Shown here: positions 54,571-62,981 of the stretch, in pieces
Position numbering within the stretch: position 1 is the stretch's first letter
Layout: the number at the start of each line of letters is the position of its first letter
NCBI RefSeq assembly: GCF_011044175.1
Contig: NZ_CP049057.1
Span: 697,501 to 761,500 of the forward strand
Origin: Rasiella rasia
GTDB taxonomy: Bacteria > Bacteroidota > Bacteroidia > Flavobacteriales > Flavobacteriaceae
DNA length: 64,000 nucleotides
Direction: 5' to 3'
Program-made: the position numbers and the translations under genes
Notes under the pieces: model-generated
The model's input: the letters and a program-made list of their open reading frames with translations, nothing else
Told to the model about the DNA's origin: nothing
The model's database searches: none

Positions 54571-54966
54571 ATGGATATTTCTGACATTAAAAAATATTAT
54601 AAAATTTTCGGATCTATAAATCTGATTTTTGCGATTCTTCTTGTATTTTTTTTATATGATATTAAAATAGAAGAACGTGTTTACGCTTTTTTAGCTATTA
54701 ATGTTGGATACCACATGCTCTATCATTTTTTTTCAAGTTTATCTAAAAATTCAATTCGAAGTGCAAATAATTTTAATAAAATAGTAGGAACTATAATGCT
54801 AAAACTATTTGCAATTTTTGGTGTTTTTTGCTCTTTCTTTATAATTTTTATTTTCGTCTCAACAGCAATTGCGGAAAATGAATATATTGGTCTATTCGCA
54901 ATTTGTATTGCAATTGGACTATTTCTTGGTTCTTATAGTTTATGGCTTGACTTAAAAAATGAATAA
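54571..54966 (+). CDS. Cassette 35: four-helix membrane protein
   Basis: A 131-residue integral membrane protein with hydrophobic segments near residues 13-28, 40-55, 72-95 and 103-122. No motif identifies a family. It starts 39 bp after the junction. A second small gene runs toward it on the other strand. Confidence 0.65.
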   Translation: MDISDIKKYYKIFGSINLIFAILLVFFLYDIKIEERVYAFLAINVGYHMLYHFFSSLSKNSIRSANNFNKIVGTIMLKLFAIFGVFCSFFIIFIFVSTAIAENEYIGLFAICIAIGLFLGSYSLWLDLKNE

Positions 54967-55015
54967 TCTTTTGCAGTAAAGTATTTCATTTAAACATTTG
55001 GTCAATATTTTAAAG

Positions 55016-55234
55016 CTATCTTTTACTGTTTTTACTTCCCTTATAGAATATCAGAATATCAGATATTAAATAGACTAATGCAACTATTACAATACCTAAA
55101 CCTGCTATAAATTGTTTACCATTTAAAAAAGAACTTTTGTAACTCGGGAATGTAGTTATCATATAGATTCCTCCAATGATCATTGCTAAACAGATCAGAT
55201 AAATAACGATTTTGAATATTAACTTTAAAATCAT
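55016..55234 (-). CDS. Cassette 35: reverse-oriented two-helix membrane protein
   Basis: A 72-residue protein, antisense to the array, with two membrane segments (LIFKIVIYLICLAMIIGGIY and GLGIVIVALVYLISDILIFY) and a basic tail (KGSKNSKR). Unknown family. Convergent with the gene at 54571, 49 bp apart. No consensus promoter upstream. Confidence 0.55.
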   Translation of the reverse strand: MILKLIFKIVIYLICLAMIIGGIYMITTFPSYKSSFLNGKQFIAGLGIVIVALVYLISDILIFYKGSKNSKR

Positions 55235-55260
55235 CCAAACAATTTAACGAAAAAGTAAAC

Positions 55261-55441
55261 ATTTTACAACAACGTGTATAGTTCATTGCGGTTTTCGGTT
55301 AAGTGAAAGAATATTTCTTACAATTCACTATATTTGAGTCTAATCGGAAAAATAGAGTATGCAGCTCACGTTTTCCCTCGGAGAACCAGCCGCGAACGTG
55401 AGCTACTATTCCGCAACAAACCATACACAAAACCGTTACCC
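55261..55441 (+). repeat. attC of cassette 35 (181 bp)
   Basis: Box ATTTTACAAC matches the reverse complement of (G)TTGTAAAAC at 9 of 10. Arms GTGTATAGTTCATTGCGG and CCGCAACAAACCATACAC. Confidence 0.85.
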
Positions 55442-55456
55442 AACATTAATTGAACA

Positions 55457-55987
55457 ATGAGAAGGAAAATTATAATTACGCATATTCTGCTCTTTGTTAC
55501 TCTCTCAATCGTTTTGATCTTCACTTTGGAAGAACTTTTGAATCTATTTGGGTTTTTTCACAATCTAACTATATTTCTATATTCTTTAGTTTCTGTTTTA
55601 ACTTGTCTTTTTATAATACTTTTAATTTCTTGTTTGATTTTCTTATCCAAAAGAAAGAGAAAAATGATAATTGAAAAGGTTGAGTTAATTAATGACGGAT
55701 TTAAAGTAATTATCAACGAAGATATTATTCAGTTCAAATGGTCAGAGATTGAAAAACTGACTGGTTTTAAAGTTGACCGACTTACGGTTGATGATATTTG
55801 TTTAAAGATTGAGACTAATAACAAAACTGCTTTTGCGACAGAGGAATTTGAAGGTTGGCGAAATTTTATAGATAGAGTACTAATTGAATTTCCGCTGATA
55901 GACAAAAATTGGGAAGAGATTATAGCAAAACCAGCTTTCGAAAGAAATGAATCTGAACTTTATAACCGAGGTAAAAACGTTGGGTAA
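55457..55987 (+). CDS. Cassette 36: two-helix membrane protein with cytosolic domain
   Basis: A 176-residue protein with two membrane segments (residues about 5-25 and 38-63), a basic stop (KRKRK) and a cytosolic domain of about 110 residues (IEKVELINDGFKVIINEDII, FKWSEIEKLTGFKVDRL). The latter recalls PH-like or YcxB-like C-terminal domains. It ends in ELYNRGKNVG, with TAA supplied by the attC box. The leader is identical to that of cassette 24. Confidence 0.7.
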   Translation: MRRKIIITHILLFVTLSIVLIFTLEELLNLFGFFHNLTIFLYSLVSVLTCLFIILLISCLIFLSKRKRKMIIEKVELINDGFKVIINEDIIQFKWSEIEKLTGFKVDRLTVDDICLKIETNNKTAFATEEFEGWRNFIDRVLIEFPLIDKNWEEIIAKPAFERNESELYNRGKNVG

Positions 55988-56192
55988 CAACGCATATAAT
56001 ACAGCGTTCACATTCGGCTTTAATTAAATTTCCTAACTTTATAAAAAATTGATACATCGGATAAAACCGATAGGCGGCGCCACTGCCCTGCCGACGCTAC
56101 CGCCAAATGCTACGCCACGTTGCTACTCCGCATTTACACATAGCCGAAGCAGCCGCTCATTACCCGCCGTATCATATGCAAAACCGTTACCA
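55979..56192 (+). repeat. attC of cassette 36 (214 bp, CAGCGT subtype)
   Basis: Box GTTGGGTAAC is an exact reverse complement of (G)TTACCCAAC. Very similar to the attC of cassette 46 (CAGCGTTCACATTC). Confidence 0.9.
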
Positions 56193-56547
56193 AACATTGG
56201 CACTAACGTTAGTTTAAACAAACTGTCTTTACATCGGAATCATTTACGCAGCTTATCAAACCGAATTCAATATCGGATTCATTCACACTTTCTTGGAATA
56301 GTGTTAAATCTGAAAGATGCGTCCACGGCGGACTCAATTGCGCTTGCGGGAAATGTGACAAAAAGATTATCCTTCTGCTGAAAGATTTAATCGCACTCGC
56401 AAAGCTCGGGTCGTGCAACGTTAGGTAACAACGCATAAAGTCCATTGCTTATTTTTAGATACTCGGAATCAATTGCCATTCGGGAAATCAGGGAAATTCT
56501 ATGTAACTTGGTCTGGAAGTTCCGCAACGGAACTTTATGCAAAACCG
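56187..56547 (+). repeat. RC copy 9 (cassette 37), 361 bp, type A
   Basis: Type A copy with TTTAAACAAACTG, as in copy 3, and GACAAAAAG in the Cys-motif region. Confidence 0.9.
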
Positions 56548-56558
56548 TTACAACACAT

Positions 56559-57092
56559 ATGAAAAATCACATCGGTAAAGATATTATACCGCTTCTGATT
56601 TCGATAATTCTCATATTGACTTCAATCGGAATTGTATCTTTTACAGATTACGTTTTGAACGTAAAACATTACGCTGGAATTCTACTTATTCTGATTTCCG
56701 CGTTTCTGTATTTCAAAAATAAAAGGTGGTTCGTTTACTTTTTCGGATTGACAATGATTATTGGAATATTCAATTTGATTGGAATTTATCACGCTACAAT
56801 TAGTTTTGGTATTGGACCAATAAAATTCAATCCAATCTTTTTGTCCTTATTTGTGATTTTTTTGGCGGTTAACAGAAAACTAATTGACCAAATGTTTCAC
56901 GACGAAAAACGAAAAGATACAAGTGTTTCAGAACAAACTGCGGAAAAAGAAAAACGGATAAAAAGTTTTGAAAGCAAATTTCAAACAAAATCGGAGACTG
57001 AATTAAAAAGAATTGCGGACGAAAATAGCGGATATGTGGAAGAGGCAAAAATTGCGTCGAGAAATATACTGCGGATAAAATACGTGTTGTAA
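56559..57092 (+). CDS. Cassette 38: multi-helix membrane protein with coiled tail
   Basis: A 177-residue protein from ATG 56559, 12 bp after the junction. Four hydrophobic segments lie within residues 8-105, then a charged helical tail (DEKRKDTSVSEQTAEKEKRI, KSETELKRIADENSGYVEEA) that may be cytosolic. The ending SGYVEEAKIASRNILRIK resembles the short helical end of several unnamed Flavobacterial membrane proteins. Stop TAA lies in the attC box. Confidence 0.7.
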   Translation: MKNHIGKDIIPLLISIILILTSIGIVSFTDYVLNVKHYAGILLILISAFLYFKNKRWFVYFFGLTMIIGIFNLIGIYHATISFGIGPIKFNPIFLSLFVIFLAVNRKLIDQMFHDEKRKDTSVSEQTAEKEKRIKSFESKFQTKSETELKRIADENSGYVEEAKIASRNILRIKYVL

Positions 57093-57297
57093 CAACGTAT
57101 ATAATTTATGGCTTAGTTGGTGAAGGCGATGAAAAGTCGTACAAAAAACCTATTTTAGTCCAGCGGATAAAACCAGAGGGCGGCGCCATTGCGCTTCAAA
57201 CGTCACCAGCCAAACGCTGCGCCACGTTGCTACTTGCGTTTACGCTCGGCTGACACAGCCGCAAAATCGCCACAAATCATATACAAGACCGTTACCA
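57084..57297 (+). repeat. attC of cassette 38 (214 bp, TATGGC family)
   Basis: Box GTGTTGTAAC is an exact reverse complement of (G)TTACAACAC. Same family as the attC of cassette 13. Confidence 0.9.
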
Positions 57298-57652
57298 AAC
57301 ATTGGCACTAACGTTAGTTTAAAGAAACTGTCTTTACATCGGAATTATTTACGCAACTTATCAAACCGAATTCAATATCGGATTCATTCACGCTTTCTTG
57401 GAATAGTATTAAATCTGAAAGATGCGTCCACGGCGGACTCAATTGCGCTTGTGGGAAATGTGCCAAGAAGATTATCCTTCTGCTGAAAGATTTAATCGCA
57501 CTCGCAAAGCTCGGGTCGTGCAACGTTAGGTAACAACGCATAAAGTCCATTGCATATTTTTAGATACTCGGAATCAATTGCCATTCGGGAAATCAGGGAA
57601 ATTCTATGTAACTTGGTCAGAAAGTTCCGCAACGGAACTTTATGCAAAACCG
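57292..57652 (+). repeat. RC copy 10 (cassette 39), 361 bp, type A
   Basis: Type A copy with TGT for TGC in the Cys motif (silent in the startless frame). Closely similar to RC copy 11. Confidence 0.9.
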
Positions 57653-57664
57653 TTGCCATTAATT

Positions 57665-58141
57665 ATGAAAATCCTGCTAAACTTGACCATTTTGCTTTTG
57701 ATTTTGACTTCTTGCAAGTCGAAAGAATCAATGTTTCCGGATTATTCTAAAAGTGCATATGAACCGATTTTGTTTATTAAGGATCAAATTCAAGATGGCG
57801 AAGGCAGATTTGACGTAGAAATAAAAAATAGTCACGGCGGGAATTATGTTGTGTATTCCAAAGTTGATGTTGGAAAAGACAGCGTCCGAATTGAAAATGA
57901 TATACGGAATAATTTTTACGGAACTAAATCGGACACAATTCTGGCGTTTATGAAAGCGGATTTTATCAACCTATTGAATACGGAATTGTCGTATGCTGAT
58001 ACCCAAATAAAAATAGCTGGAAATTATCAAGATATTAAAATAACTGTTGCGGATTCTACCAATGTATTCTATACTCGACAAGGATTTGGAATAATGAAAA
58101 TAATGGAAAAAGGAATATCCAACACAAGAAAAGCGGAATAG
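57665..58141 (+). CDS. Cassette 40: lipoprotein of unknown function
   Basis: A 158-residue protein from ATG 57665 with a lipobox (LLILTSC, Cys at residue 17). The mature part is beta-rich (GRFDVEIKNSHGGNYVVYSK, DIKITVADSTNVFYTRQGFG). Family not recognised. Confidence 0.75.
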   Translation: MKILLNLTILLLILTSCKSKESMFPDYSKSAYEPILFIKDQIQDGEGRFDVEIKNSHGGNYVVYSKVDVGKDSVRIENDIRNNFYGTKSDTILAFMKADFINLLNTELSYADTQIKIAGNYQDIKITVADSTNVFYTRQGFGIMKIMEKGISNTRKAE

Positions 58142-58166
58142 AAAACGGAACAGAGCGCAAAATAAC

Positions 58167-58402
58167 TAATGGCAACAAAGCATAAATTTTATGGCTTACA
58201 TGCTTATCAAAATGAAACTTCCCACATATTTTGTCTATCTTAGATTAACCGAATAATTTGAAAATGCGGCTCCTGCTCACGCTGAATCTCACGCACAGTC
58301 GTTACCGCTGGTAACTCTGTGCTTCCCGCAAACGCTCTGCGTTTCGCCTCACTCCGATTCAGCCGCAAAAGGCGCCACAAAGTTTATGCAAACCCGTTGT
58401 AC
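58167..58402 (+). repeat. attC of cassette 40 (236 bp)
   Basis: Box TAATGGCAAC is an exact reverse complement of (G)TTGCCATTA. Arms GCATAAATTTTATGGC and GCCACAAAGTTTATGC; the centre has a different GC-rich hairpin set (CGCTGGTAAC, GCTCTGCG). Confidence 0.85.
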
Positions 58403-58417
58403 ACAATTCAAAAATTA

Positions 58418-59068
58418 ATGAGAATTACCTTTTATATATTACTTCTTGTACTTATAAGTTGTTCTGATAAAAATAGGTCGGATGGTAAAATGACTGAAAG
58501 GCACATCGAAATTATTCAAAGAGAAGATTCAATTGATTTAGATATTATTCATGGTTATGATATTTTCAAAAATCAAGAAGTTCGCGATCTTAATAATTTA
58601 GGAATTGAGTATATCAGGAAAAATGAATACAGAGCTGCTGAGAAAGAATTTATAGCCGCATTTCGTTTAGAACCAAATAATCCAACAATTCTAAATAACC
58701 TTGGTAACATTTATCAGAAAATTGGCACTGAAAAAATGGCGCTAGAATATTATACAGATTCATTCAAAAGTTCAGATTCAACCTATATTAACGCAGCATA
58801 CAATATGGGAATTTCGTATTGCAACTTGAAAGAATATGAAAAAAGTGAAGAAATTTTAAAATATGTTTTAAATCATACAAGTGATAAAACTTGGCAAATG
58901 TTAGCAAAATACACACTTTCAAGATTGTATCTAAATCAAAATAGATGTGAAGAAGCTAGAGAAATTTATAAAGTAATTAAAACTGATTTAAACCAGTACT
59001 CGAAACTCCAATTGAATCAACAAAAATTTGAAATTCGTCTAGAGAACTGTGTACAACAACGCATATAA
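58418..59068 (+). CDS. Cassette 41: TPR lipoprotein
   Basis: A 216-residue protein from ATG 58418 with a lipobox (LVLISC, Cys at residue 15). Residues about 55-200 hold four TPRs (NNLGIEYIRKNEYRAAEKEF, NNLGNIYQKIGTEKMALEYY, YNMGISYCNLKEYEKSEEIL). Probably a scaffold in the periplasm. The last six codons (CVQQRI) run through the attC box, so the C-terminus is attC-encoded, as in cassette 17. Confidence 0.8.
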   Translation: MRITFYILLLVLISCSDKNRSDGKMTERHIEIIQREDSIDLDIIHGYDIFKNQEVRDLNNLGIEYIRKNEYRAAEKEFIAAFRLEPNNPTILNNLGNIYQKIGTEKMALEYYTDSFKSSDSTYINAAYNMGISYCNLKEYEKSEEILKYVLNHTSDKTWQMLAKYTLSRLYLNQNRCEEAREIYKVIKTDLNQYSKLQLNQQKFEIRLENCVQQRI

Positions 59069-59265
59069 TACAGCGGTCACATCCGGCTATCATTAAATTC
59101 CCTAACTTTATAAAAAATTGGTACAGCGGACAGATACGTAACGGCGGCGCCACTGCCCACGGCCGATTCGCACGCTGCGCTGCCCACTCCCGACCTGCGT
59201 CGGGATGTTGGCACTGCCGAAGCTGCCGCTCAAAACCCGCCGTATCATATGCAAAACCGTTACCA
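59048..59265 (+). repeat. attC of cassette 41 (218 bp, CAGCGG family)
   Basis: Box TGTGTACAAC is an exact reverse complement of (G)TTGTACACA. Arms CGCATATAATACAGCGG and CCGCCGTATCATATGC. Confidence 0.9.
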
Positions 59266-59620
59266 AACATTGGCACTAACGTTAGTTTAAAGAAACTGTC
59301 TTTACATCGGAATTATTTACGCAACTTATCAAACCGAATTCAATATCGGATTCATTCACGCTTTCTTGGAATAGTATTAAATCTGAAAGATGCGTCCACG
59401 GCGGACTCAATTGCGCTTGTGGGAAATGTGCCAAGAAGATTATCCTTCTGCTGAAAGATTTAATCGCACTCGCAAAGCTCGGGTCGTGCAACGTTAGGTA
59501 ACAACGCATAAAGTCCATTGCTTATTTTTAGATACTCGGAATCAATTGCCATTCGGGAAATCAGGGAAATTCTATGTAACTTGGTCAGAAAGTTCCGCAA
59601 CGGAACTTTATGCAAAACCG
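59260..59620 (+). repeat. RC copy 11 (cassette 42), 361 bp, type A, first of a tandem triplet
   Basis: Head-to-tail with the next two RCs: the attC of each joins directly to TTACCAAAC of the next. Nearly identical to RC copy 10. Confidence 0.95.
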
Positions 59621-59981
59621 TTACCAAACATTGGCACTAACGTTAGTTTAAAGAAACTGTCTTTACATCGGATTTATTTACGCAGCTTATCAAACCGAAT
59701 TCAATATCGGATTCATTCACGCTTTCTTGGAATAGTATTAAATCTGAAAGATTCGTCCACGGCGGAACCAAATGCGCTTGCGGGAAATGTGACAAGAAGA
59801 TCATCCTTCTGCTGAAAGATTTAATCGCACTCGCAAAGCTCGGGTCGTGCAACGTTAGGTAACAACGCATAAAGTCCATTGCTTATTTTTAGATACTCGG
59901 AATCAATTGCCATTCGGGAAATCAGGGAAATTCTATGTAACTTGGTCTGAAAGTTCCGCAACGGAACTTTATGCAAAACCG
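59621..59981 (+). repeat. RC copy 12 (cassette 43), 361 bp, type A, second of triplet
   Basis: Type A copy with GGAACCAAATGCGC in place of GGACTCAATTGCGC, so it is not the same as its neighbours. Confidence 0.95.
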
Positions 59982-60342
59982 TTACCAAACATTGGCACTA
60001 ACGTTAGTTTAAAGAAACTGTCTTTACATCGGAATTATTTACGCAGCTTATCAAACCGAATTCAATATCGGATTCATTCACGCTTTCTTGGAATAGTGTT
60101 AAATCTGAAAGATGCGTCCACGGCGGACCCAATTGCGCTTGTGGGAAATGTGACAAAAAGATTATCCTTCTGCTGAAAGATTTAATCGCACTCGCAAAGC
60201 TCGGGTCGTGCAACGTTAGGTAACAACGCATAAAGTCCATTGCTTATTTTTAGATACTCGGAATCAATTACCATTCGGGAAATCAGGGAAATTCTATGTA
60301 ACTTGGTCTGGAAGTTCCGCAACGGAACTTTATGCAAAACCG
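59982..60342 (+). repeat. RC copy 13 (cassette 44), 361 bp, type A, third of triplet
   Basis: Type A copy with GGACCCAATTGCGC and GACAAAAAG. The differences among the three show separate insertion or independent drift, not simple slippage. Confidence 0.95.
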
Positions 60343-60371
60343 TTGCCACACATTTGTAAAAAACATCGCGA

Positions 60372-61010
60372 ATGATTGAAAAATACCGAAACAGGTTAAA
60401 AGAAATTATAGAAATGTCTTTTCAAACATTGGAAATGAAACTTGCGAATGGCGGAATAATTTCAAAAAATGAAGCTTCGTTTCAACTTGAATTAGGTTAC
60501 ATCCTTAAAGTTTTCGGTCAGCTTTACGAATTTCAGCCAAACGAGAAATTTAATCTCGAAATGGAAAATTATATTAAGCTAAAATCGAATAGCATAAAGA
60601 GTAAAAGTAAGAATGCACGAGTGGACATTTTAATGACTTTTGGAACGGAGGACGAATTTGCAACAGGTGCAATCGAATTGAAGTTTTTTAAAAAGAAAAA
60701 CCACAGAGAACCAAACAATAGATATGACATTTTTAAAGACACCTCAAATTTGGAACAGTATAAAGAAAATGGAATTGACTTAAATTATCTTTTCCTTTCA
60801 ACCGACCACAGCCATTATGTAAATCAATCGAATTATTCAGCCGAAACAAAAGATTTTGATATACGAAAAGGTTCAAGGTATACATCAGGGCAGGTTTTAG
60901 AATACAGAACTGTAAAACCATATGGGCCGCCAATAATTTTGAAAGGAAATTATGAATTTGATTGGAGCGAACCGACTGAAAATATATACTTCACAAAAAT
61001 AAAAATATAG
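60372..61010 (+). CDS. Cassette 45 gene 1: restriction-endonuclease-like protein
   Basis: A 212-residue cytosolic protein. It has the PD-(D/E)XK layout: a helix with an acidic residue (NEASFQLELGYILKVFG), the strand pair ARVDILMTFG and FATGAIELKFFKKKN (D then ExK), and a following helix. This is a compact nuclease or nuclease-like fold, as in restriction enzymes and HNH-less defence nucleases. Its partner 3 bp downstream is a membrane protein. Confidence 0.7.
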   Translation: MIEKYRNRLKEIIEMSFQTLEMKLANGGIISKNEASFQLELGYILKVFGQLYEFQPNEKFNLEMENYIKLKSNSIKSKSKNARVDILMTFGTEDEFATGAIELKFFKKKNHREPNNRYDIFKDTSNLEQYKENGIDLNYLFLSTDHSHYVNQSNYSAETKDFDIRKGSRYTSGQVLEYRTVKPYGPPIILKGNYEFDWSEPTENIYFTKIKI

Positions 61011-61012
61011 CA

Positions 61013-61375
61013 TTGGAAGTTTTCCTTTATCAATTCACAATTGCCGCGATAATTATTGTTTCTGGATATTTTGGCAAAAAAGCAAAAAATACCACAACTG
61101 TTATAATTGCACTATTTACACTAACTCATATTTTTATGTTGTGGCTAATGATTTTGCAATTTGTCACAATTATTATAAGCTTTTTTATTGCATCAAACAT
61201 TGCTAAAAGTAGAAAAGCTAAAAAAGATACTGAAGAAAAGAGTAATCCAATTTTTACCTTTTTCAGCGCAGTATTTTTTATTATAATAATATTTTTAGTC
61301 TTACGATCGGTAGTTGCACTAATTGGAATGTTTACTGGGTGGTATGAGTTAACAGGCTGGTTCACTATTGAATAA
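61013..61375 (+). CDS. Cassette 45 gene 2: three-helix membrane protein
   Basis: A 120-residue protein, TTG start 61013, two bases after the stop of the nuclease-like gene, with no ATG nearby. Three hydrophobic segments (residues about 7-22, 28-62, 81-108) and a basic loop (KSRKAKKDTEEK). Tight coupling suggests that the two proteins work together, for example as a membrane-linked defence pair. Confidence 0.65.
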   Translation: MEVFLYQFTIAAIIIVSGYFGKKAKNTTTVIIALFTLTHIFMLWLMILQFVTIIISFFIASNIAKSRKAKKDTEEKSNPIFTFFSAVFFIIIIFLVLRSVVALIGMFTGWYELTGWFTIE

Positions 61376-61379
61376 GAAC

Positions 61380-61595
61380 GTGTGGCAACAACGCATATAA
61401 TGCAGCGGTCAAATGGTTAAGTGAATTGTATTTCCTACAATTAATCGTAAATTAGTCCATCGGATAAAACCGATAGGCGGCGCCACTGCCCTGCCGACGC
61501 TAAAGCCAGATGCTACGCCACGTTGCTACTCCGCATCTACGCCCAGCCGAAGCAGCCGCTCATTACCCGCCGTATCATATGCAAAACCGTTACAG
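61380..61595 (+). repeat. attC of cassette 45 (216 bp, CAGCGG family)
   Basis: Box GTGTGGCAAC is an exact reverse complement of (G)TTGCCACAC. Left arm CGCATATAATGCAGCGG. Confidence 0.9.
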
Positions 61596-61636
61596 CACAT
61601 TTCACTAATTCAAATATGGTGTTCACACAATGTGTA

Positions 61637-61667
61637 TTTCAAAAAAATTAAAATACAATTAGATTTG
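61637..61667 (+). promoter_or_regulatory. Promoter inside cassette 46
   Basis: TTTC (61637-61640), exactly 19 bp, TAGATTTG (61660-61667): one base off TTTG-N19-TAnnTTTG. It lies 14 bp before ATG 61681. Confidence 0.65.
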
Positions 61668-61680
61668 AAAAAAATAAATT

Positions 61681-62196
61681 ATGTTTAAGGTTAACTATTT
61701 ACTTTTCTTTTTACTAATATTTTTTAAATCAAACTCTCAAGAACTGACTTCTGATAATAATTATTTGAAGAGCAATCAGTACGAATGGATCAAAGAATTA
61801 AATTCAATTGAACCGATTGATGAAAAACTAGATTTCATAAAATTAAAAATCATAAATGATTCAATTCGTCAGAAAAATTATCGACCTTATAGATTAACTT
61901 TAAAACATGGTGAATCTATAAATGAAAAACTAAGAGAGGAGTTTGAGTCTACGGATTTCGAATGTCAGCTTCTTTTTGTTCTAGTAGTGAAGGGTAAATA
62001 TTCAATACCTCTTAATATAAACCAATCATTTGATTCTAAAAAAGTATTGAAGCTGATTCACCCCGAAGATATTGATGATATAAAAATTAGTAAAGATTTC
62101 GAATTTACCCTTATGTATGGATCTGAGTATTGCGGCGTTATTTTTCTAAATAGTTCAAATAGAAAATTGAAGAGAAGGATTAAAAACGTGCTGTAA
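61681..62196 (+). CDS. Cassette 46: exported protein of unknown function
   Basis: A 171-residue protein with a signal peptide (FKSNSQ end). Mature part Lys/Glu/Asp rich (NYRPYRLTLKHGESINEKLR, FECQLLFVLVVKGKYSIPL), ending RKLKRRIKNVL with the stop in the attC box. Family not recognised. Unlike most cassettes it has its own promoter and a 91-bp leader. Confidence 0.7.
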   Translation: MFKVNYLLFFLLIFFKSNSQELTSDNNYLKSNQYEWIKELNSIEPIDEKLDFIKLKIINDSIRQKNYRPYRLTLKHGESINEKLREEFESTDFECQLLFVLVVKGKYSIPLNINQSFDSKKVLKLIHPEDIDDIKISKDFEFTLMYGSEYCGVIFLNSSNRKLKRRIKNVL

Positions 62197-62401
62197 CACC
62201 GCATATAATACAGCGTTCACATTCGGCTTTAATTAAATTTCCTAACTTTATAAAAAATTGATACATCGGATAAAATCGATAGGCGGCGCCACTGCCCTGC
62301 CGACGCTAAAGCCAAATGCTACGCCACGTTGCTACTCCGCATTTACACATAGCCGAAGCAGCCGCTCATTACCCGCCGTATCATATGCAAAACCGTTAGG
62401 C
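62188..62401 (+). repeat. attC of cassette 46 (214 bp, CAGCGT subtype)
   Basis: Box GTGCTGTAAC is an exact reverse complement of (G)TTACAGCAC. Close relative of the attC of cassette 36. Confidence 0.9.
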
Positions 62402-62410
62402 TTTATAGCA

Positions 62411-62441
62411 TTTCACATCACTTAGCTTTTTTGTATCTTTG
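62411..62441 (+). promoter_or_regulatory. Promoter of the ParDE-like cassette
   Basis: TTTC (62411-62414), exactly 19 bp, TATCTTTG (62434-62441), 18 bp before ATG 62459. Independent expression is expected for a toxin-antitoxin cassette. Confidence 0.7.
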
Positions 62442-62458
62442 ATAAACAATATAATTTT

Positions 62459-62671
62459 ATGGACATTCAAACTTCAAAAATAGAATTAGCAAAGTTGATT
62501 CTGAACATTGAAAATGCTGAACTTATCAATAAGATAGCTGACTTGATAAAGAAAGATGATTTTTGGGATGAACTTTCCGTTGAACAGAAACAAGAAATTG
62601 AATTAGGTATTCAACAAGCTGATAATGGACAAGTGATTCCTTGGAAGGATGTATTGAAAAAAATATCCTAA
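62459..62671 (+). CDS. Cassette 47 gene 1: antitoxin
   Basis: A 70-residue helical, acidic protein (LAKLILNIENAELINKIADL, KKDDFWDELSVEQKQEIELG, NGQVIPWKDVL), the usual form of antitoxins paired with RelE/ParE toxins in Bacteroidota. It overlaps the toxin start by one base (TAATG). It should neutralise the toxin and help repress the promoter. Confidence 0.8.
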   Translation: MDIQTSKIELAKLILNIENAELINKIADLIKKDDFWDELSVEQKQEIELGIQQADNGQVIPWKDVLKKIS

Positions 62672-62976
62672 TGAATGTAGTTTTTTCGGAATTAGCTGAA
62701 CAGAAGCTGATAAAATTATCTGATTATTTACTTTCAGAGTGGAATGTAAAAGTTCGGAACAATTTTATTAAAAAATTAAAATCCAAAATTGAGCAAATTT
62801 CAAAGCAACCGAATAGTTGTCCAGAATCAAGTGAGCACATCGGGTTATTTAAATGTGTTGTTACTAAACAAACCACTTTTTATTACAAAATTGACTTAGA
62901 ATCAAATTCAATAGTCGTTCTTACTTTATTTGATACTAGGCAAGATCCTAATGAACTTCATAATCAAGTTAAGTAA
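62671..62976 (+). CDS. Cassette 47 gene 2: RelE/ParE-family toxin
   Basis: A 101-residue protein from ATG 62671. RelE/ParE fold: VVFSELAEQKLIKLSDYLLS, helix with FIKKLKSKIEQISKQPNSCP, then FKCVVTKQTTFYYKIDLESN and a final VVLTLFDTRQDPNEL. It probably acts on gyrase (ParE) or mRNA (RelE); by eye ParE is the better match because of the LFDTRQDP ending. Toxin-antitoxin cassettes are known to stabilise large integron arrays. Confidence 0.85.
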   Translation: MNVVFSELAEQKLIKLSDYLLSEWNVKVRNNFIKKLKSKIEQISKQPNSCPESSEHIGLFKCVVTKQTTFYYKIDLESNSIVVLTLFDTRQDPNELHNQVK

Positions 62977-62981
62977 GGTAC

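Noticed and set aside
23773-60176. Forward frames of about 60-130 residues that begin in an attC (MPFGKSGKFYVTW...) and run into the next cassette
   Set aside because: They cross the recombination junction, share their first residues because the attC is shared, and place signal peptides of real genes in the middle of the protein. The starts just after each junction fit better.
23509-60240. A 78-residue reverse-strand frame present in most recurrent cassettes
   Set aside because: It starts inside the attC arm and runs against the cassette; type B copies and the copy with a deleted base lose it. It is most likely the shadow of the forward frame and of a repeat with few stop codons. Its repetition only reflects the repeated cassette.
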